A stretch of DNA of 64,000 nucleotides from Bathymodiolus thermophilus thioautotrophic gill symbiont (GCF_003711265.1 NZ_CP024634.1:1-64000), one strand, 5' to 3'; shown: positions 1-14,373, numbered from the stretch's first letter. Numbers and translations: made by a program. Notes: generated by a model from the letters alone, not told the origin.

Positions 1-100
1 GTCTTATTGTTCATTTTAATTGAAACTAAATCTATAAATACAAAAACAACGATTAAAATACCTTTTTTTAATTCTCTGTTTTATAAAACGAAAAGACGCC

Positions 101-1399
101 ATGCCAACAACTTGGGAAAAATGCCTTGAAACTTTGAAAGATACCATTCCAGTAGGGCAATTTAGCGTCTGGATTCAGCCATTAAAAGCAACAGAAAAAG
201 GCAATATCCTGACCATAGTAGCGCCTAACACCTCAACAGTAGATTACCTCAAAACAAATTTAAAACAAAAAATTAAAGATGCTGTTGCCCGACACAACAA
301 AGATCTTAAAATCAACATTGGCACCGAAATCCAACAAGCCAAAAAGAACACAAAACACTCAACCCCGTTATTTCCAGAATACACTTTTGACAATTTGGTA
401 ATGGGGAATGCCAATCAAATCGCTTATGGTGCGATTCGACAAATTGCAGAAGACCTTAAAAAATCACCTTACAATCCTTGCATTATTTACGGCGATTCAG
501 GGCTGGGGAAAACACATTTAATGCAAGCAGCGGGACATTTGGTAAAACAACAAAACCCAAAAACAAAAATTATTTACGCACCAGTAATGGATTTTGTCAG
601 AAATATTACCACCAGTTTGCGCCACAAAACTATTGAAAACATTAAATCTTATTACCAATCTGCTGACTTATTATTGGTTGATGACATTCACTTGATTGCT
701 GGTAAAGAAAAATCTCAAGAAGAGTTTTTTCATATTTTTAACTTTTTATTTACTACCAAAAAACAAATCATATTCACATGCGACCAACCTCCAACAAACA
801 TTAAATCTTTGGAAAATCGTCTAAAAACAAGATTTGCACAGGGATTAAATTTGTCTCTCACACCACCTGAATTAGAAATGCGCGCTGCCATTTTGCTCAA
901 AAAATCAGAAAGTCCAGCCATAAACATTACCTTTAGTGCCGATATTGCATTGTATATTGCAAGCAACATTACCTCAAATGTACGAGATTTAGAAGGGGCT
1001 TTACTTAAATTAAAAGCCTTTGTCGATTTTTCCAAACTAGACGATCATATTATTACCAAAGAAATTATTGATATTGCCTTAGGTGATTTAATCAAACCAA
1101 AGGCTAAAAATATTGACATTAACGATATACAAAAAGAAAGCGCTAAACACTATGGGGTTACCATATCAGACCTTAGTTCAAAAAATCGCAAACAATCAAT
1201 TGTTTTGGCGCGACAAATGGCTATTTTTATTGCACATGAAATGACCAGCCTGTCTTTATCCAAAATTGGAAAACATTTTGGAAATCGAGATCATTCCACA
1301 GTTTTACATGCCATTAAAAGAATCAAAGAAAGAACAGAAAAAGAGCCTGAAATCAAGGATGAATACGAATTACTCAAACTTAAATTGGCCAACTTATAA
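101..1399 (+). CDS. dnaA: Chromosomal replication initiator protein DnaA
   Basis: The 432-residue protein is the AAA+ initiator that binds DnaA boxes and melts the origin. Visible features are an N-terminal DnaB-interaction domain (about 1-75, WIQPLKA), a very short linker, the Walker A loop GDSGLGKT (131-138), Walker B LLVDDIHL (191-198), and the C-terminal DNA-binding signature GNRDHSTVLHAIKRI (394-408). It is slightly shorter than the E. coli protein (467 residues) because the domain II linker is short. It heads the classic dnaA-dnaN-recF-gyrB block and is followed by a DnaA-box-containing gap, which supports a chromosomal origin here. Only 100 bases precede it in the window. Confidence 0.99.
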   Translation: MPTTWEKCLETLKDTIPVGQFSVWIQPLKATEKGNILTIVAPNTSTVDYLKTNLKQKIKDAVARHNKDLKINIGTEIQQAKKNTKHSTPLFPEYTFDNLVMGNANQIAYGAIRQIAEDLKKSPYNPCIIYGDSGLGKTHLMQAAGHLVKQQNPKTKIIYAPVMDFVRNITTSLRHKTIENIKSYYQSADLLLVDDIHLIAGKEKSQEEFFHIFNFLFTTKKQIIFTCDQPPTNIKSLENRLKTRFAQGLNLSLTPPELEMRAAILLKKSESPAINITFSADIALYIASNITSNVRDLEGALLKLKAFVDFSKLDDHIITKEIIDIALGDLIKPKAKNIDINDIQKESAKHYGVTISDLSSKNRKQSIVLARQMAIFIAHEMTSLSLSKIGKHFGNRDHSTVLHAIKRIKERTEKEPEIKDEYELLKLKLANL

Positions 1400-1612
1400 A
1401 CACTATACACAAAATCTTTTCCAATGAATTGTGGATAACTTTAATAACTTAGCAAATAATAAAAATTTATGAACATTTACCCTCATTTTTTACATAAAAT
1501 AAGAGATAATTATCAACAATTTAATTCATTGTTTTTTAAAGAAAATAATAAGTTTTCAACAAAAAAAACCATGGCTAATAATAACAATAAATTTTAATTA
1601 AAAGAATTTTTT
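1400..1612. other. Candidate replication origin (oriC) in the dnaA-dnaN gap
   Basis: This very A+T-rich gap holds a perfect DnaA box in reverse orientation (TGTGGATAA, 1430-1438). Two one-mismatch boxes are also present: CTATACACA at 1403-1411 and TTATCAACA at 1510-1518. Long A/T runs from about 1440 to 1610 could serve as an unwinding element. An origin between dnaA and dnaN is common in bacteria; assigning this one is an inference from position plus boxes. The region upstream of dnaA is cut by the window edge and may hold more boxes. Confidence 0.6.
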
Positions 1613-2716
1613 ATGAACATACAACTTACCGTTAAAGAATTACTAGAACCTTTACAAACTGTAATTGGTGTTGTTGAAAAAAAAGCAACACTACCTATTC
1701 TGTCACATGTACTTATTCAGCTCAAAAATGGGGAATTAACATTAACCACAACAGATATGGAAATTGAACTGCGTACCTTAAAAAAAATTCAAGCACAAGA
1801 AGAGGTAAGTTTTACAATATACGCAAAAGATTTAATTGATATTATTAACAAACTTAAAGAAGATACTGTTATTGAATTTATTATTGAAGATGCAAAAATC
1901 TATATTAAAGCCAACAAAAACTCATTTGAACTTAATGCTTTTAATGCTCAAGATTTCCCTTCTTTACCAAAAATTAAAGACAGCGAAATTATTCACATTA
2001 AACGACTTGCTTTAAAAGAACTGATTGAAAAAACTTCTTTTTCAATGGGTAATCAAGATATTCGTGCTTATTTAAATGGTTTGTATTTTGAAGTAGACAA
2101 GGACAATATTGTTGTGGTTGCAACTGATGGCCATCGTTTAGCCATTGGCGAAATTCAACAACCCAATGATTTATCTAGTAAAAAAACAGTTATTTTGCCC
2201 AAAAAAGCAATATTGGAACTTATTAAAATTCTAAATAAAGATGTAAATGCAGAAGTAGATATTCATCTTTCAGAAAACTATTTTCACTTAACCAGTGATA
2301 CCACCACTATTATTAGTCGTCTTATTGATGGTAATTTCCCTAACTACACACAAGTTATTCCAACCGATTATGAAAATACAATTGAAATTAATCGTCAAAA
2401 CTTTTTAGACAGTTTAAAACAAGCCTTAATTTTTGTTGAAGAACGCACCAAAGGTGTTAAATTGGCTTTTAAAGACAATCAAATTAATATTTTTTCACAT
2501 TCAGAGCGTGGTCAAGCAAAAACTAAAATCGATATTGATAATTTTGATAAAGAAATAGAAGTTACTTTTAATGTTCATTATCTTATCGATATTTTAGAAA
2601 AACTGACCACTGACAATATCAATATGACCATACCTAATGGTGAAAACCAATCTTGCTTATTAAGCGGCATTGGTGATGATATTTTTCAATATGTTGTTAT
2701 GCCAATGCGGGTTTAA
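1613..2716 (+). CDS. dnaN: DNA polymerase III beta sliding clamp
   Basis: The 367-residue protein has the normal length and the three-fold repeated clamp architecture. It starts MNIQLTVKELLEPLQTVIGVVEKKATLPILSHV and ends in the typical VVMPMRV C-terminus. ATDGHRLAIG, in the middle domain, is a conserved clamp segment. The clamp encircles DNA and tethers polymerase III and other replication and repair enzymes. It is the second gene of the origin cluster, downstream of the candidate oriC. The coding sequence is visibly A/T-biased at third positions. Confidence 0.98.
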   Translation: MNIQLTVKELLEPLQTVIGVVEKKATLPILSHVLIQLKNGELTLTTTDMEIELRTLKKIQAQEEVSFTIYAKDLIDIINKLKEDTVIEFIIEDAKIYIKANKNSFELNAFNAQDFPSLPKIKDSEIIHIKRLALKELIEKTSFSMGNQDIRAYLNGLYFEVDKDNIVVVATDGHRLAIGEIQQPNDLSSKKTVILPKKAILELIKILNKDVNAEVDIHLSENYFHLTSDTTTIISRLIDGNFPNYTQVIPTDYENTIEINRQNFLDSLKQALIFVEERTKGVKLAFKDNQINIFSHSERGQAKTKIDIDNFDKEIEVTFNVHYLIDILEKLTTDNINMTIPNGENQSCLLSGIGDDIFQYVVMPMRV

Positions 2717-2729
2717 TGCGTTAGCATTT

Positions 2730-2898
2730 AAGACTGTTTTCTAAATATGAATTATCAAAAATCTATTTTTTACCCGTTTGTTACTTTTTTAAACTTGGTC
2801 TTAACCCTGTTAAAGCCAAGTTTGAAGAAATTTCTAATAAAACAACAATTGAATTTTGTTCATCATTCGTATATATACAAAAACCTTACTTAAGTCTC
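2730..2898 (+). repeat. Degenerate MITE-like element between dnaN and recF
   Basis: This stretch aligns end to end with the better preserved elements at 45382-45543 and 50239-50399. It shares the inner end (AAATATGAATTATCA), the central TTTTTAAAC and TTAACCCTG blocks, AATTGAATTTTG, and a decayed right end (AAGTCTC). Identity is roughly 70% by eye. It fills nearly the whole gap and stops two bases before the recF start codon, so the recF leader is element-derived. No transposase is encoded. Confidence 0.65.
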
Positions 2899-2899
2899 T

Positions 2900-3988
2900 A
2901 TGGCTATTATTAGTAAGTTATCTATTCATCAATTTCGAAACTTAATCTCTCAATATATTACACCTGATAAAAATATCAATTTGTTTATTAGTGATAATGC
3001 TCAAGGTAAAACCAATTTAATTGAGGCAATTTATTATCTTGGTCATAACCGCTCATTTAAAACAAAAACCCTTAAAGAAATTATTAATTCCGACGCTGAT
3101 ACTTTTCAATTAAGTGTTGAAGTTGATGCAAACAAAATAAAACTAGAAAAAACAAAAAACAAAACCAAAGTTACAATTAATCAATCAAAAATAGACAACG
3201 CTTCCCAACTAAGTTGCTTGTTACCCATTCAAATTATCACACCAGACAAAGGATTTATCGTTAATGGCACCCCTAAAAATAAACGCTCTTATTTAGATTG
3301 GGGAGTGTTTCACGTGAAACCAGAAACCATTAAAGCCTTTAAAAATTATCATAAAATATTAAAAAATATTAATACTTTACTTGGTAATAACCAAACCAAC
3401 GAATTGGATTTTTGGTTTTTAGAGTTAGCAAAACACAGTGCCATTATTAATAAAAATCGATTGGATTATTTGCAACAACTTAGAGAAACTTTGTTATCTG
3501 ATAAAACTGAAACCTTAGGTAAACTGATTGATTCGTTAGACAAATTTAATTATGAATTTTCATCTGGTTGGCCTAAAGAAGTAGATCAAATTAATGAACA
3601 AAGTATTTATCAATATCTAAAGAAAAACACCACTTCCTTATTAAGGATTAAATATTTAAATTACGGCTCTCATAAGGCAAATATTAATTTCACCTTTGAT
3701 AATAGAAGCGAATGTTTTTTTTCAAGAGGTGAGCAAAAAACTTTGTCTATTATTTTTTGGTTAACACAAGTTGTATTGTTAATTAATCTTGGGGTTAAGC
3801 CTATTGTTTTAATTGATGATTTATCCTCTGAATTAGACCATGCTAAAGTTAATATTATCTTACAATATTTAAAAACCCTTGATGTGCAAACCTTTATGAC
3901 TGATATTAACCATAACCTATCAACGATTCAACAAATAAACCCCACTATTTTTCAAATTAACAAGGGTGTGATTACACAGCAAAAATAA
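2900..3988 (+). CDS. recF: DNA replication and repair protein RecF
   Basis: The 362-residue SMC-like ATPase helps load RecA at single-strand gaps through RecFOR. Visible features are an N-terminal ISKLSIHQFRNL segment, Walker A DNAQGKTNLIEA (near residues 33-44), the ABC-type signature FSRGEQKT, and Walker B IVLIDDLSSELD. Length is normal for the family. No clear Shine-Dalgarno sequence precedes the ATG because the upstream bases belong to the decayed MITE; translation may be weak or rely on an A/U-rich leader. Its place between dnaN and gyrB is the conserved arrangement. Confidence 0.97.
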   Translation: MAIISKLSIHQFRNLISQYITPDKNINLFISDNAQGKTNLIEAIYYLGHNRSFKTKTLKEIINSDADTFQLSVEVDANKIKLEKTKNKTKVTINQSKIDNASQLSCLLPIQIITPDKGFIVNGTPKNKRSYLDWGVFHVKPETIKAFKNYHKILKNINTLLGNNQTNELDFWFLELAKHSAIINKNRLDYLQQLRETLLSDKTETLGKLIDSLDKFNYEFSSGWPKEVDQINEQSIYQYLKKNTTSLLRIKYLNYGSHKANINFTFDNRSECFFSRGEQKTLSIIFWLTQVVLLINLGVKPIVLIDDLSSELDHAKVNIILQYLKTLDVQTFMTDINHNLSTIQQINPTIFQINKGVITQQK

Positions 3989-4036
3989 ACTTCTATCGTG
4001 GTATAATAAATCCATTCAATTTATAAGTAAATTTAG

Positions 4037-6445
<2,409 letters not shown>

Positions 6446-6469
6446 ACTTATTTAAATACGGAGAAAATT

Positions 6470-7357
6470 ATGTCAAAAGAACATCCTGTTATTGTAGTAA
6501 CTGGCTCGTCGGGTGCGGGCACTACTTTTGTAAAGCGTGCATTTGAGCACATTTTTGATAAAGAAAACATTAAGCCACTTATTGTTGAAGGTGATAGCTT
6601 TCATAAATACGATCGTGTTGCTATGAAACAAGCAGTACAAGAGCAAAAAGAACAGGGTAATAACTTCTTTTCACACTTTGGCCCTGACACCAATTTATTC
6701 AAAAAAATTGAACAAGCTTTTAAAGATTATGGCACCACAGGTGAATGTGATCGCCGTTACTATATCCATTCTGATAGTGAAGCACTTGAACATAATACCA
6801 ACTTAGGTACAAACCTGAACCCCGGTGAATTCACCCCATGGGAAAAAGTCGGCAAAGGCACAGACTTGTTATTTTATGAAGGTTTACACGGTGCTGTTGT
6901 TGCTGATGATGTAGATATGGCACAATATGGCGATTTAAAAGTCGGCGTTGTTCCTAGTATTAACCTTGAATGGATTCAGAAAATTCATCGTGATAATGCC
7001 GAACGCGGCTACTCTGCAGAAGAGACAGTAGATACAATTTTAAGCAGAATGCCTGATTATATTAACTATATCACCCCGCAATTCTCACAAACGGATATCA
7101 ACTTTCAGCGTATTGCCACTGTAGATACCTCCAATCCATTTATTGCTCGTGACATTCCTACACCTGACGAATCATTGGTTGTTATTCATTTTAACGATTT
7201 GGAAAAAACACCTGTTGACTTTACTCAAGTGAAGACCATTATTGAAGGCTCATTTATGTCCAGACGCAATACTATTGTTGTTCCTGGTAATAAAATGGGA
7301 TTAGCGATGGAAGTGATTTTATATCCAATCATTCATAGTTTGATTGCCAATAAATAA
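6470..7357 (+). CDS. prk: Phosphoribulokinase
   Basis: The 295-residue enzyme phosphorylates ribulose 5-phosphate to ribulose 1,5-bisphosphate, the substrate of RubisCO, in the cytoplasmic Calvin cycle. The P-loop GSSGAGTT is at residues 12-19 and is followed by VEGDSFHKYDR; the central FYEGLHG motif and the length match the proteobacterial (class I) type. A good ribosome site (GGAGAAA) precedes the ATG. It follows gyrB by 24 bases and ends in a strong intrinsic terminator, so co-transcription with gyrB is possible. It is the main evidence in this window that the organism fixes CO2. Confidence 0.95.
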   Translation: MSKEHPVIVVTGSSGAGTTFVKRAFEHIFDKENIKPLIVEGDSFHKYDRVAMKQAVQEQKEQGNNFFSHFGPDTNLFKKIEQAFKDYGTTGECDRRYYIHSDSEALEHNTNLGTNLNPGEFTPWEKVGKGTDLLFYEGLHGAVVADDVDMAQYGDLKVGVVPSINLEWIQKIHRDNAERGYSAEETVDTILSRMPDYINYITPQFSQTDINFQRIATVDTSNPFIARDIPTPDESLVVIHFNDLEKTPVDFTQVKTIIEGSFMSRRNTIVVPGNKMGLAMEVILYPIIHSLIANK

Positions 7358-7371
7358 GCAATCAATCTCTT

Positions 7372-7400
7372 AAAACCCCAGTCTTTGACTGGGGTTTTTT
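7372..7400 (+). terminator. Rho-independent terminator after phosphoribulokinase
   Basis: AAAACCCCAG, a short loop, and CTGGGGTTTTTT form a perfect GC-containing stem followed by a T run, 15 bases after the prk stop codon. It separates prk from the next gene on the same strand. Confidence 0.9.
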
Positions 7401-7422
7401 GTATTAAGCGAACCTAAAAAAA

Positions 7423-8739
7423 ATGAACTTAACTCACCCCCCTACAAAACCCAGTTTTTTCCAATTCTTTATTTACTGGTTAAAACTAGGTTTCATTAGT
7501 TTCGGCGGCCCAGCAGGTCAAATATCAATGATGCACCAAGCACTGGTTGAAGACAAACGCTGGATTTCAGAACATCGTTTCTTGCACGCCCTAAATTTCA
7601 CTATGGTACTCCCTGGCCCAGAAGCCCAACAACTCGCCACCTACATCGGTTGGCTTATGTTCGGCATACGAGGTGGACTGGTTGCTGGTGTGTTATTCGT
7701 CTTACCTTCCCTGTTTATTTTAAGCACACTCACTTGGATTTATTTAACTTACGGCACACTTAATGAAGTCGCTGGCATCCTATACGGCATCAAACCCGCC
7801 GTTACTGCCATTGTCCTATTTGCCGCTTATCGCATTGGCTCCAAAGCCTTGTCAAACCCCGTGTTAAAAGTATTGGCAGTATTAGCATTTATCGCCATTT
7901 ACCAATTTCATATCCCCTTCCCTTATATCGTAGTAATCGCCGCATCTATTGGCTTTTTAGGCGCAAAATTATCCCCCAACACCTTCACCGTAGGCGCACA
8001 TCATGGCGGCAGTAAAAACAGTTATGGCGTAGCATTAATTGATGACCACACCCCCATTCCCGACCATGCGAAATTTAAATGGTCTAATTTCTTCAGTTTC
8101 TTAATCATTGGCGTCGTACTTGGCAGCGTTGTTTTAAGTTTATTAGACAATAAAGTGTTACACGATATGGGCGAATTTTTTACCAAAGCCGCCCTTGTTA
8201 CTTTTGGCGGCGCTTACGCAGTATTACCTTACATCTATCAAGGTGGCGTTGAACAATACCACTGGCTAAGTGCCACACAAATGATGGATGGCCTAGCACT
8301 CGGTGAAACCACCCCCGGCCCACTCATTATGGTAGTAGCATTTGTCGGTTTTGTCGGCGCAACCGTCAAAGAAATTTTCGGCGCAGAATCAATGCTACTA
8401 GCAGGTTTTGCTGGCGCATCAGTTGCCACTTTTTTCACCTTCCTACCCTCCTTTCTATTCATCTTCTTAGGCGCCCCAGGCATCGAAGCCACACGAGGCG
8501 ACCTAAAATTCAGCGCACCCCTCTCAGCAGTAACAGCCGCCGTAGTAGGCGTAATTGTTAACCTAGCAGTATTCTTCGCACTTGCCACACTATATCACAA
8601 TCAACAAATAGACTGGATAGCCACCGCCATCACCATAGTTGCATTTATTGCGCTATTTCGCTTTAAAATTGGCATTATGAGCGTGATTGCTGTGAGTGGG
8701 TTAATAGGCTTAGGTGTTTCTATTTTACAAACTATTTAA
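7423..8739 (+). CDS. chrA: Chromate transporter family protein (ChrA, two-domain form)
   Basis: The 438-residue polytopic membrane protein of the CHR family has two homologous halves. The N-terminal half carries GFISFGGPAGQISMM and LPGPEAQQLATYIGW; the second half carries TFGGAYAVLPY and LGETTPGPLIMV. Family members export chromate by analogy with sulfate; the natural substrate here is not known, and a sulfate-related role would suit a sulfur oxidiser (inference). About ten hydrophobic segments are visible. The coding sequence is richer in C-ending codons than dnaN or recF. A terminator separates it from prk. The ATG at 7423 has only a weak ribosome site. Confidence 0.9.
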   Translation: MNLTHPPTKPSFFQFFIYWLKLGFISFGGPAGQISMMHQALVEDKRWISEHRFLHALNFTMVLPGPEAQQLATYIGWLMFGIRGGLVAGVLFVLPSLFILSTLTWIYLTYGTLNEVAGILYGIKPAVTAIVLFAAYRIGSKALSNPVLKVLAVLAFIAIYQFHIPFPYIVVIAASIGFLGAKLSPNTFTVGAHHGGSKNSYGVALIDDHTPIPDHAKFKWSNFFSFLIIGVVLGSVVLSLLDNKVLHDMGEFFTKAALVTFGGAYAVLPYIYQGGVEQYHWLSATQMMDGLALGETTPGPLIMVVAFVGFVGATVKEIFGAESMLLAGFAGASVATFFTFLPSFLFIFLGAPGIEATRGDLKFSAPLSAVTAAVVGVIVNLAVFFALATLYHNQQIDWIATAITIVAFIALFRFKIGIMSVIAVSGLIGLGVSILQTI

Positions 8740-8805
8740 TGGATTGCTTACACACAAGTCTTATTAATATTTTTGACTTGCAGACGCAAAAGTTCGTTTA
8801 TTCTC

Positions 8806-9165
8806 AAATCACAACCATACAAAGGCTTTAACTTTATTTTTGGTTAAATCTACAGAAACATGAACTTTTTCTTTGATGCGAATGGCAGATATTTTTTTAA
8901 TTGAAATTTCCAGTATTTTTTCATACAAAAACAACAAGGTATTAAACGCTTGATTTTGGGTGTCAAATGACACATTGAGATTAACAACTAAATTAGTTAA
9001 AAATACTTCAACCTTGCTTAACTTTTGAGGGGTGAAAGAATGTAGTTTTTATTTAACCAATATAAGTTTCTTTGGTTTTAAAACTATAATGTTCAAGGCG
9101 AATTTTATCTCGCACAATTTTTAATAATTTTCTATCTGTAAAGTTTTTTACATCATAATAAATGG
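8806..9165 (-). pseudogene. Decayed integron-type integrase (IntI-like), N-terminal part
   Basis: Translating the minus strand gives LLKIVRDKIRLEHYSFKTKE followed by TYIG, a stop codon in place of an expected Trp, then IKTTFFH. After a frame change it gives VEVFLTNLVVNLNVSFDTQN, QAFNTLLFLYEKILEI and a final stop. These blocks match the N-terminal core-binding domain of integron-type tyrosine recombinases (family pattern: VRDxIRLKHYSxRTE, then FLTxLAV, then TQNQALxALLFLY). The catalytic domain is missing. At least one nonsense change and one frameshift are present, so the gene is dead. It points away from three small plus-strand genes, as intI does relative to its cassettes. Confidence 0.75.
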
Positions 9166-9264
9166 TATTGTTTAAAATTTTACATAAAATACTTTTTTTA
9201 ATAAAATGATTATTGTGTATATAATAATCTTAATGAGTAGTTATATTTTTCAAAGGGGGTAGAG

Positions 9265-9546
9265 TTGTTAAAAGTTGTTTTAAAGGGTTATATTCTTGCC
9301 TCCGATTCCGATCTTGCAATTGTAAAGAAAGAACTTGAGAACCATATTCAATTAACTCGACAGGAGGAAGGTTGCTTAGTTTTCGAAGTATCTCAAGACA
9401 ATAAGAATATAAACCAATTCAATGTATATGAAGAATTTGTATCTAAAGATGCATTTAAGTTACATCAGCAACGCCTTAGTGGCACTGAATGGGGCAGGGT
9501 TTCATCAAGGTTAGAGAAACATTATAAGACTAATGGTGATAACTAA
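9265..9546 (+). CDS. Antibiotic biosynthesis monooxygenase (ABM) domain protein
   Basis: The 93-residue single-domain protein has the dimeric alpha+beta barrel pattern of the ABM/YgiN family: a central QEEGCLVFEVSQD segment, then NQFNVYEEFVSKDAFKLHQ, ending near the basic tail. Members are small quinol monooxygenases or heme-degrading or signal-related proteins; the substrate cannot be read from sequence. The start is TTG, chosen because AAGGGGGT (9253-9260) sits five bases before it and the N-terminus fits the family. It is the first of three small plus-strand genes next to the decayed integrase, which suggests a former gene cassette. Confidence 0.75.
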   Translation: MLKVVLKGYILASDSDLAIVKKELENHIQLTRQEEGCLVFEVSQDNKNINQFNVYEEFVSKDAFKLHQQRLSGTEWGRVSSRLEKHYKTNGDN

Positions 9547-9689
9547 CATAGGTGTGTTGATACATAATAAAACGCTCAAGCAAACATTAAGGTTATTAAT
9601 TTAACGTGCAAACTTATACTGCTTTTATGTCTTGCCCTCAAGTTGTGTTTAGGTGTATATTTAAACCACTTTCGCTATAATAGCGTTAC

Positions 9690-9713
9690 GCAACATAAAT
9701 AGCTCTATGTTGC
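9690..9713 (+). promoter_or_regulatory. Perfect hairpin in the leader of the small membrane protein gene
   Basis: GCAACATA, an 8-base loop, and TATGTTGC form a perfect 8-bp stem 32 bases before the ATG at 9746. A shorter stem (CGCTA/TAGCG) lies just upstream. The element could be an RNA leader structure or part of a decayed cassette recombination site; a GTTACGC core-like heptamer sits directly 5' of it. Function is unknown. Confidence 0.35.
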
Positions 9714-9745
9714 ATTTTAATAATGGACTATTTCAAGGAGAAAAA

Positions 9746-10063
9746 ATGGCTTACACTTCAATTATATTTGAAAATCCTAATACAGGTGCAATTAAAGAGG
9801 TGCCAGTGGGGTTTTCATGGACAGTTTTTTTGTTTAGTTTCTTTCCAGCATTGTTTAGGGGCGATTGGAAATGGGCGATAATAATATTGGTGCTTGCTTT
9901 GATGACTTTTGGATTAAGTAGTTTTGTATTTGCATTTATTTACAATAAACTTTATATTAAAGATTTGATTGGTTTTGGATTTAAGGCAAAATCAATTGCA
10001 AGTGGAGATATGGATTCTGCAGCTAGTAAATTAGGTATACAAATTCCAAAATTAGATTCTTGA
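9746..10063 (+). CDS. Small membrane protein, HrgC-like
   Basis: The 105-residue protein begins [19 protein letters not shown], continues with [20 protein letters not shown] and has two hydrophobic segments (about 24-38 and 43-66). This is the pattern of a small conserved bacterial membrane family sometimes called HrgC; no biochemical role is established to my knowledge. The start at 9746 is preferred over an in-frame ATG at 9707 because AAGGAG (9735-9740) lies at ideal spacing and the shorter form fits the family. The last codons and the stop run into a MITE end, so the C-terminus may have been altered by insertion. Confidence 0.7.
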   Translation: MAYTSIIFENPNTGAIKEVPVGFSWTVFLFSFFPALFRGDWKWAIIILVLALMTFGLSSFVFAFIYNKLYIKDLIGFGFKAKSIASGDMDSAASKLGIQIPKLDS

Positions 10064-10092
10064 TGATTATTCATATTTATGGCAAAGGCCTC
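10055..10092 (+). repeat. Solo MITE right end (after the small membrane protein)
   Basis: GATTCTTGATGATTATTCAT followed by ATTTATGGCAAAGGCCTC matches the terminal inverted repeat of the elements at 45382 and 50239 with two or three changes. The stop codon of the preceding gene lies inside it. No matching left end is nearby. Confidence 0.7.
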
Positions 10093-10176
10093 ATTCTGTA
10101 TAATGAATCGTTCTAGTTGATTGTTGATGCGTTGACTAAATTCAAGCATTATGCTTAATAAATAAAGGGGTTTTTA

Positions 10177-10572
10177 ATGGTTAATTTTGGATACACAATC
10201 AATTATGTTGATGAAGTAGATAAAGCGCTGTCTTTTTTTGAAAAGGCATTTGATATAAAGCGTCGTTTTTTAACGGATGAGAAGGATTACGGGGAATTGG
10301 ATACTGGTGCAACAGTATTGGCTTTTGCGTCACATAAATTAGGGCAATCAAATTTTTCTGGTGGATATGTCAGTGCCACGGATTCTAAAAAACCGCTTGG
10401 CACTGAAATAGTGCTTGTTACAAATGAAGTGCAATTAATTCATGAAAATGCTATTAAAAATGGTGCTGTTGAGTTAAAGGCACCTGAAGTAAAACCTTGG
10501 GGGCAAACAGTTTCTTATATTCGTTGTCCTTCAGGAATTTTGATAGAATTATGTACGCCAATTACACAATAA
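10177..10572 (+). CDS. VOC superfamily (glyoxalase/bleomycin-resistance-like) protein
   Basis: The 131-residue protein has the paired beta-alpha-beta-beta-beta fold of the vicinal oxygen chelate superfamily: an N-terminal YVDEVDKALSFFEKAFDIKRRF module, and a C-terminal VSYIRCPSGILIELCTP strand whose Glu is the usual metal ligand. Members include glyoxalase I, dioxygenases and drug-binding proteins; the substrate is not predictable. AAAGGGG precedes the ATG. It sits between two MITE ends in the same orientation (10055-10092 and 10681-10706) and is the third cassette-like gene after the dead integrase. Confidence 0.8.
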   Translation: MVNFGYTINYVDEVDKALSFFEKAFDIKRRFLTDEKDYGELDTGATVLAFASHKLGQSNFSGGYVSATDSKKPLGTEIVLVTNEVQLIHENAIKNGAVELKAPEVKPWGQTVSYIRCPSGILIELCTPITQ

Positions 10573-10680
10573 ATCACTTCAATTGCATTGGTTGAATTTC
10601 AAGTGTTGGGCGTAATACCATTTTCAAAAAATAAACCAAACGAACCTAGTGCGCATTCTTATCCTAAGTGTTAGCGGCAT

Positions 10681-10706
10681 ATTATTCATATTTATGCAAA
10701 GGTCTC
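10681..10706 (+). repeat. Solo MITE right end (downstream of the VOC gene)
   Basis: ATTATTCATATTTATGCAAA followed by GGTCTC is a near-perfect copy of the MITE terminus. With the copy at 10055-10092 it forms direct repeats flanking the VOC gene. Confidence 0.75.
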
Positions 10707-10771
10707 TTAAGGTATGGGCTTAAATAGTTCAGTGACGCTCTCTAGATATCAGCAAGCAAAGCGTTATTTTT

Positions 10772-14214
<3,443 letters not shown>

Positions 14215-14373
14215 TTTATAGTTACCTAATTGCTTTTACTGTATTTGTAGTTATTTGCTTACTAAATTTGTATGGGTGTTATTATACCTTTTAATCCAAA
14301 TATGGAGGTGTTGACCTTGTGGCTGCTATCTTTGGATTATAGGAGAAGGGTTTTACTGTTAAAATCACAGACT

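Noticed and set aside
9541-9740. Complete attC recombination site between the ABM and small membrane protein genes
   Set aside because: Core-like heptamers and hairpins exist, but paired R''/R' and L''/L' boxes with the right spacing were not found.
14272-14373. Upstream in-frame start for bioD
   Set aside because: Adds 34 residues with no counterpart in dethiobiotin synthetases, and the P-loop is normally within the first 20 residues.
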